From Roseobacter sinensis (GTDB taxonomy: Bacteria; Pseudomonadota; Alphaproteobacteria; Rhodobacterales; Rhodobacteraceae), in assembly GCF_025755255.1 (NCBI RefSeq), contig NZ_JALIEB010000005.1, forward strand, positions 124,001 to 188,000: a stretch of DNA of 64,000 nt, in the 5' to 3' direction. The translations under genes were made by a program, and so were the position numbers. The notes under the pieces are model-generated. The model was given only the letters and a program-made list of their open reading frames with translations. It made no database searches and was not told the DNA's origin. Shown here piece by piece: positions 61,696 to 64,000 of this stretch. Every line of letters begins with the position of its first letter. The first letter of the stretch is position 1.

Positions 61696-61770
61696 GGTGG
61701 CCTGAAAGCCCACCTCACCTGCCGGTGGCTGACCTCTGGGCTGGCAGGTGGGGTGGGCTTTCAGGCCACC
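61696..61770. repeat. Dispersed palindromic repeat, full copy 2
   Basis: The 28-base arms 61696-61723 and 61743-61770 pair at 27 of 28 positions around a 19-base loop. The cores GGTGGCCTGAAAGCCCACC and GGTGGGCTTTCAGGCCACC are identical to those at 18310-18386. The left arm begins one base after the stop of the deformylase-like gene, and the right arm ends 20 bases before fmt. Confidence 0.85.
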
Positions 61771-61789
61771 CCGGGTAAGGAGTAACGAT

Positions 61790-62695
61790 ATGCGCGTGAT
61801 CTTCATGGGAACGCCGGCATTTTCGGTTCCGGTGCTGGACGCCCTGGTGGCGGCGGGGCATGAGATCGCCTGTGTCTATTGCCAGCCGCCGCGCCCGGCC
61901 GGACGTGGCAAGCAGGAACGGCCGAGCCCCGTCCACCAGCGCGCGTTGGAGCTGGACCTGCCGGTGCGTACGCCCACGAACCTGAGAGATCCTGACGCGC
62001 AGGCTGCCTTTCGGGCGGTCAACGCCGATGTTGCGGTGGTCGTCGCCTACGGGCTGATCCTGCCGCGCGCGATCCTTGAAGCCCCCGCGCATGGCTGCCT
62101 CAACATCCATGCGAGCCTCTTGCCGCGCTGGCGCGGTGCGGCCCCGATCCACCGGGCCATCCTGGCGGGCGATGCGCAGACCGGTGTCTGCATCATGCAG
62201 ATGGAGGCGGGTCTCGACACCGGTCCGGTGGTGCTGCGCGCTGCCGTCGACATCGGGCCGGAGGAAACCACCGCAGAGTTGCACGACCGGCTGAGCGCCC
62301 TCGGGGCTGGTCTGATCGTCGACGCGCTCTCGCAGATCAACGAGCTCGTGCCCGAGCCGCAACCCGACGACGGCGTGACCTACGCGGACAAGATCGAGAA
62401 GGCGGAGGCCCGCGTGGACTGGCACCGCCGCGCTCAGGACGTGGACCGCCTGATCCGCGGGCTCTCGCCCTTTCCGGGCGCCTGGACACTGGATGGCGAG
62501 ACGCGCATCAAGCTGCTGGCCTCCCGCCTTGCCGAAGGTGAGGCGCCTGCGGGCACCGTCTTGACCGATCCGCTGCGCGTGGCCTGTGGTGAGGGGGCGG
62601 TCGAACTCCTCCGCTTGCAGCGCGCGGGCAAAGGGGTGCAGGATGCCGAAGATTTCCTGCGCGGCTGGCCCATGCCCGCGGGCAAGCAGTTGTAG
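61790..62695 (+). CDS. fmt: Methionyl-tRNA formyltransferase
   Basis: Fmt formylates the initiator Met-tRNA. The 301-residue protein has the N-terminal formyl transferase domain, with [19 protein letters not shown], the [13 protein letters not shown] loop, and the active-site block [18 protein letters not shown] (His near 105). A C-terminal OB-like domain (about 205-301) follows. The ATG at 61790 follows AAGGAG, just behind the repeat. It completes the def - def-like - fmt group. Confidence 0.96.
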   Translation: MRVIFMGTPAFSVPVLDALVAAGHEIACVYCQPPRPAGRGKQERPSPVHQRALELDLPVRTPTNLRDPDAQAAFRAVNADVAVVVAYGLILPRAILEAPAHGCLNIHASLLPRWRGAAPIHRAILAGDAQTGVCIMQMEAGLDTGPVVLRAAVDIGPEETTAELHDRLSALGAGLIVDALSQINELVPEPQPDDGVTYADKIEKAEARVDWHRRAQDVDRLIRGLSPFPGAWTLDGETRIKLLASRLAEGEAPAGTVLTDPLRVACGEGAVELLRLQRAGKGVQDAEDFLRGWPMPAGKQL

Positions 62696-62708
62696 AGGAG
62701 CACGCCCC

Positions 62709-62945
62709 ATGTTTCCAACGATCATCGGCACCGTGGTGATTGCGGGCATCGTCGGCTATCTCTGCGAGAAGACCGGCTTCACGCACAACGGCGTGCTGCA
62801 GAGCATCGTGATCTGCGTCGGCGGTGCCTTCGTCTTCTACTTCATCACGCTCATGTTCGGCATCGGCTTCCGCAGCCCAGGCGTGAACGCCATCGTCGCT
62901 TCAGTCGGCGCACTGATCATCGTACCGTTTCACTGGCGGAGGTAG
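62709..62945 (+). CDS. Small three-helix membrane protein
   Basis: The 78-residue protein has three hydrophobic segments and short loops, including a GYLCEKTGFTHNGVLQSI segment. The layout recalls GlsB/YeaQ/YmgE (transglycosylase-associated) proteins, which are small stress-linked membrane proteins, but the match is by pattern only. It starts 13 bases after the fmt stop and ends next to the convergent RND gene. Role unknown. Confidence 0.65.
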   Translation: MFPTIIGTVVIAGIVGYLCEKTGFTHNGVLQSIVICVGGAFVFYFITLMFGIGFRSPGVNAIVASVGALIIVPFHWRR

Positions 62946-62947
62946 CG

Positions 62948-64000
62948 TTACTCCGCCGGGCTCTTGCTGAGCGCGGCGTCCTCGTCGGTGCGCGGCGCTC
63001 GCACGCAGAGCCGCAACAGCGGTGGCACCGTGAGAAGCGTCAGAAAGGCTGACATCGATAGCCCGCCGACAACCACGGCGCCCAAGCCGCGATAGAGCTC
63101 GGAACCCTCACCGGGGATCAGTACCAGTGGCAGCATCCCGAAGACGGACGTCAACGTCGACATGAAGATCGGCCGGATCCGGTTGCTTGTCGCCTCCTCG
63201 ATGGCGGCGATGGGGGCCATGCCTTCCTCGCGTAGATGATAGAGCGTCTGGTGCACGATCAGGATTGCGTTGTTCACCACGATGCCCACGAGGATGATGA
63301 AGCCAAGCAAGGTGAGCATATCCAGCGGCTGGGTCTGGTAGGTGTTCAAGAGTGCGAGCCCGCCCACACCGCCGGCCGCAGCGACCGGGACCGAAATCAA
63401 AATCACCAGCGGCAGCACGAAGCTCTCGAAGAGGATCGCCATCACCAGGAACACGATTATCAGCGCCACGGCGAGGTTGATCTGGATCGCGTCCCAGGTC
63501 TGGCTGAGCTGGTCTGCCGTGCCGGAGACGCTCATGCGGATACCATTCGGCAGGCCCTGTTCTTCGAGCACATCGACCACTTCGGTCTGCAAGAGCTCCA
63601 CGGCTGCTTCCAGTGGCAGCGCGTCGGACGGACGGACCTCCAGCGTGACGGTCCGCAGCCGGTCGCGGTGACGGATCTCGGTCGGCCCGGCGGTGACAAT
63701 CACATCGGCGAGTGCCGTGACAGGGACGATCTGGCCCGAGGGGGTGACCACGGGGTAGTTGCCGATATCCTGCGTGCGCTGCGCCAGCTGCAGCCCCGGA
63801 TCGCCCTTGAGCATCAGGTTCAGACGTTCGGCGCCTACGGTGATCTCGGCGATGCGCAGCCCGTCGTTGAAGGCGTCCACTGTCACTGCCAGATCGGAGG
63901 CCGTGAGCCCCGCATCGGCCAGCCGCAGCCGGTCGGGGACCAAACGCACTTCCGGCGCACCCAGCTCGAGGCCAGGGATGGGCCGGAATTGGTGCCCTTC
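62948..64000 (-). CDS. RND efflux permease (AcrB/MMPL type), C-terminal part
   Basis: The gene continues past the right edge; 350 codons are visible up to the stop at 62948. The visible part has a periplasmic segment (RDRLRTVTLEVRPSD and so on) and the membrane block with VALIIVFLVMAILFESFVLPLVILISVPVA, GFIILVGIVVNNAILIV, and SNRIRPIFMSTLTSVFGMLPL (in parts), which are RND motifs. It drives proton-coupled export of drugs or other compounds with a periplasmic adaptor that must lie beyond the edge. It is convergent with the small membrane protein gene. Confidence 0.92.
   Translation of the reverse strand, partial: EGHQFRPIPGLELGAPEVRLVPDRLRLADAGLTASDLAVTVDAFNDGLRIAEITVGAERLNLMLKGDPGLQLAQRTQDIGNYPVVTPSGQIVPVTALADVIVTAGPTEIRHRDRLRTVTLEVRPSDALPLEAAVELLQTEVVDVLEEQGLPNGIRMSVSGTADQLSQTWDAIQINLAVALIIVFLVMAILFESFVLPLVILISVPVAAAGGVGGLALLNTYQTQPLDMLTLLGFIILVGIVVNNAILIVHQTLYHLREEGMAPIAAIEEATSNRIRPIFMSTLTSVFGMLPLVLIPGEGSELYRGLGAVVVGGLSMSAFLTLLTVPPLLRLCVRAPRTDEDAALSKSPAE

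Overview
The window is a 64 kb stretch of a GC-rich (by eye mid-60s percent) alphaproteobacterial chromosome, almost certainly Rhodobacteraceae (Roseobacter group). The evidence is gene content and order: a fixGHIS/ccoS end, mipZ, a split ATP synthase operon with both b' and b subunits, ffh - acetyltransferases - chorismate mutase - rpsP - rimM - trmD - rplS - rpmE, CtrA-type and PpsR-type sites, and the benzoyl-CoA epoxidation (box) cluster with its BoxR regulator. Both window ends cut genes (fixH at the left, an RND efflux permease at the right).

Layout. 1-2536: end of the cbb3 oxidase copper/assembly operon (fixH, fixI, ccoS). 2648-7300: DacA-type carboxypeptidase, HAD phosphatase, clpS, RsmC-like methyltransferase, and a short-chain dehydrogenase-like protein without the catalytic lysine. 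7344-10371: haem genes hemF, hemC and hemE, with a TGTC-N10-GACA (PpsR/CrtJ-like) palindrome before hemF and another between hemC and hemE. 10425-10501: tRNA-Met. 10687-22805: a TRAP transporter (dctPQM) followed by benzoate-CoA ligase, an alpha/beta hydrolase, a DUF309 protein, boxC, boxB, a 47-residue cysteine peptide, boxA, boxR and a stand-alone 3-hydroxyacyl-CoA dehydrogenase C-domain. This reads as one aromatic-acid uptake and ring-epoxidation module; boxD is not in the window. 22796-31165: mixed accessory genes (DUF2165 protein, orphan Tat-exported oligopeptide-binding protein, RidA, DinB, a VPLPA-CTERM spondin-like surface protein, mipZ, a chemoreceptor with a suspicious C-run at its start). 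31268-40804: ribosomal and SRP genes, all leftward, with five acetyltransferases and a NIPSNAP protein inserted. 40963-46095: small membrane/secreted proteins, azoreductase, two LysR regulators, a DMT exporter and an ArsR regulator. 46303-48848: F0 part of ATP synthase. 49095-53539: a FadR-type regulator with its own palindromic operator, then smc. 53634-60584: lytic transglycosylase, two cobalamin genes, a degenerate receiver protein under a CtrA site, a glutathionyl-hydroquinone reductase and a PatB-type lyase. 60683-62945: a catalytic and a pseudo peptide deformylase, fmt, and a small membrane protein. 62948-64000: RND permease.

A dispersed palindromic repeat (arms GGTGGCCTGAAAGCCCACC and its complement) occurs as two full copies (boxC/boxB gap, def-like/fmt gap) and one half copy (rpsP/chorismate mutase gap). 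The strongest leads for new biology are the box operators and cysteine peptide, the paired PpsR-like haem boxes, the pseudo-deformylase, the Lys-less SDR and the chemoreceptor start frameshift. All functions are from reading the sequence; no database search was run.
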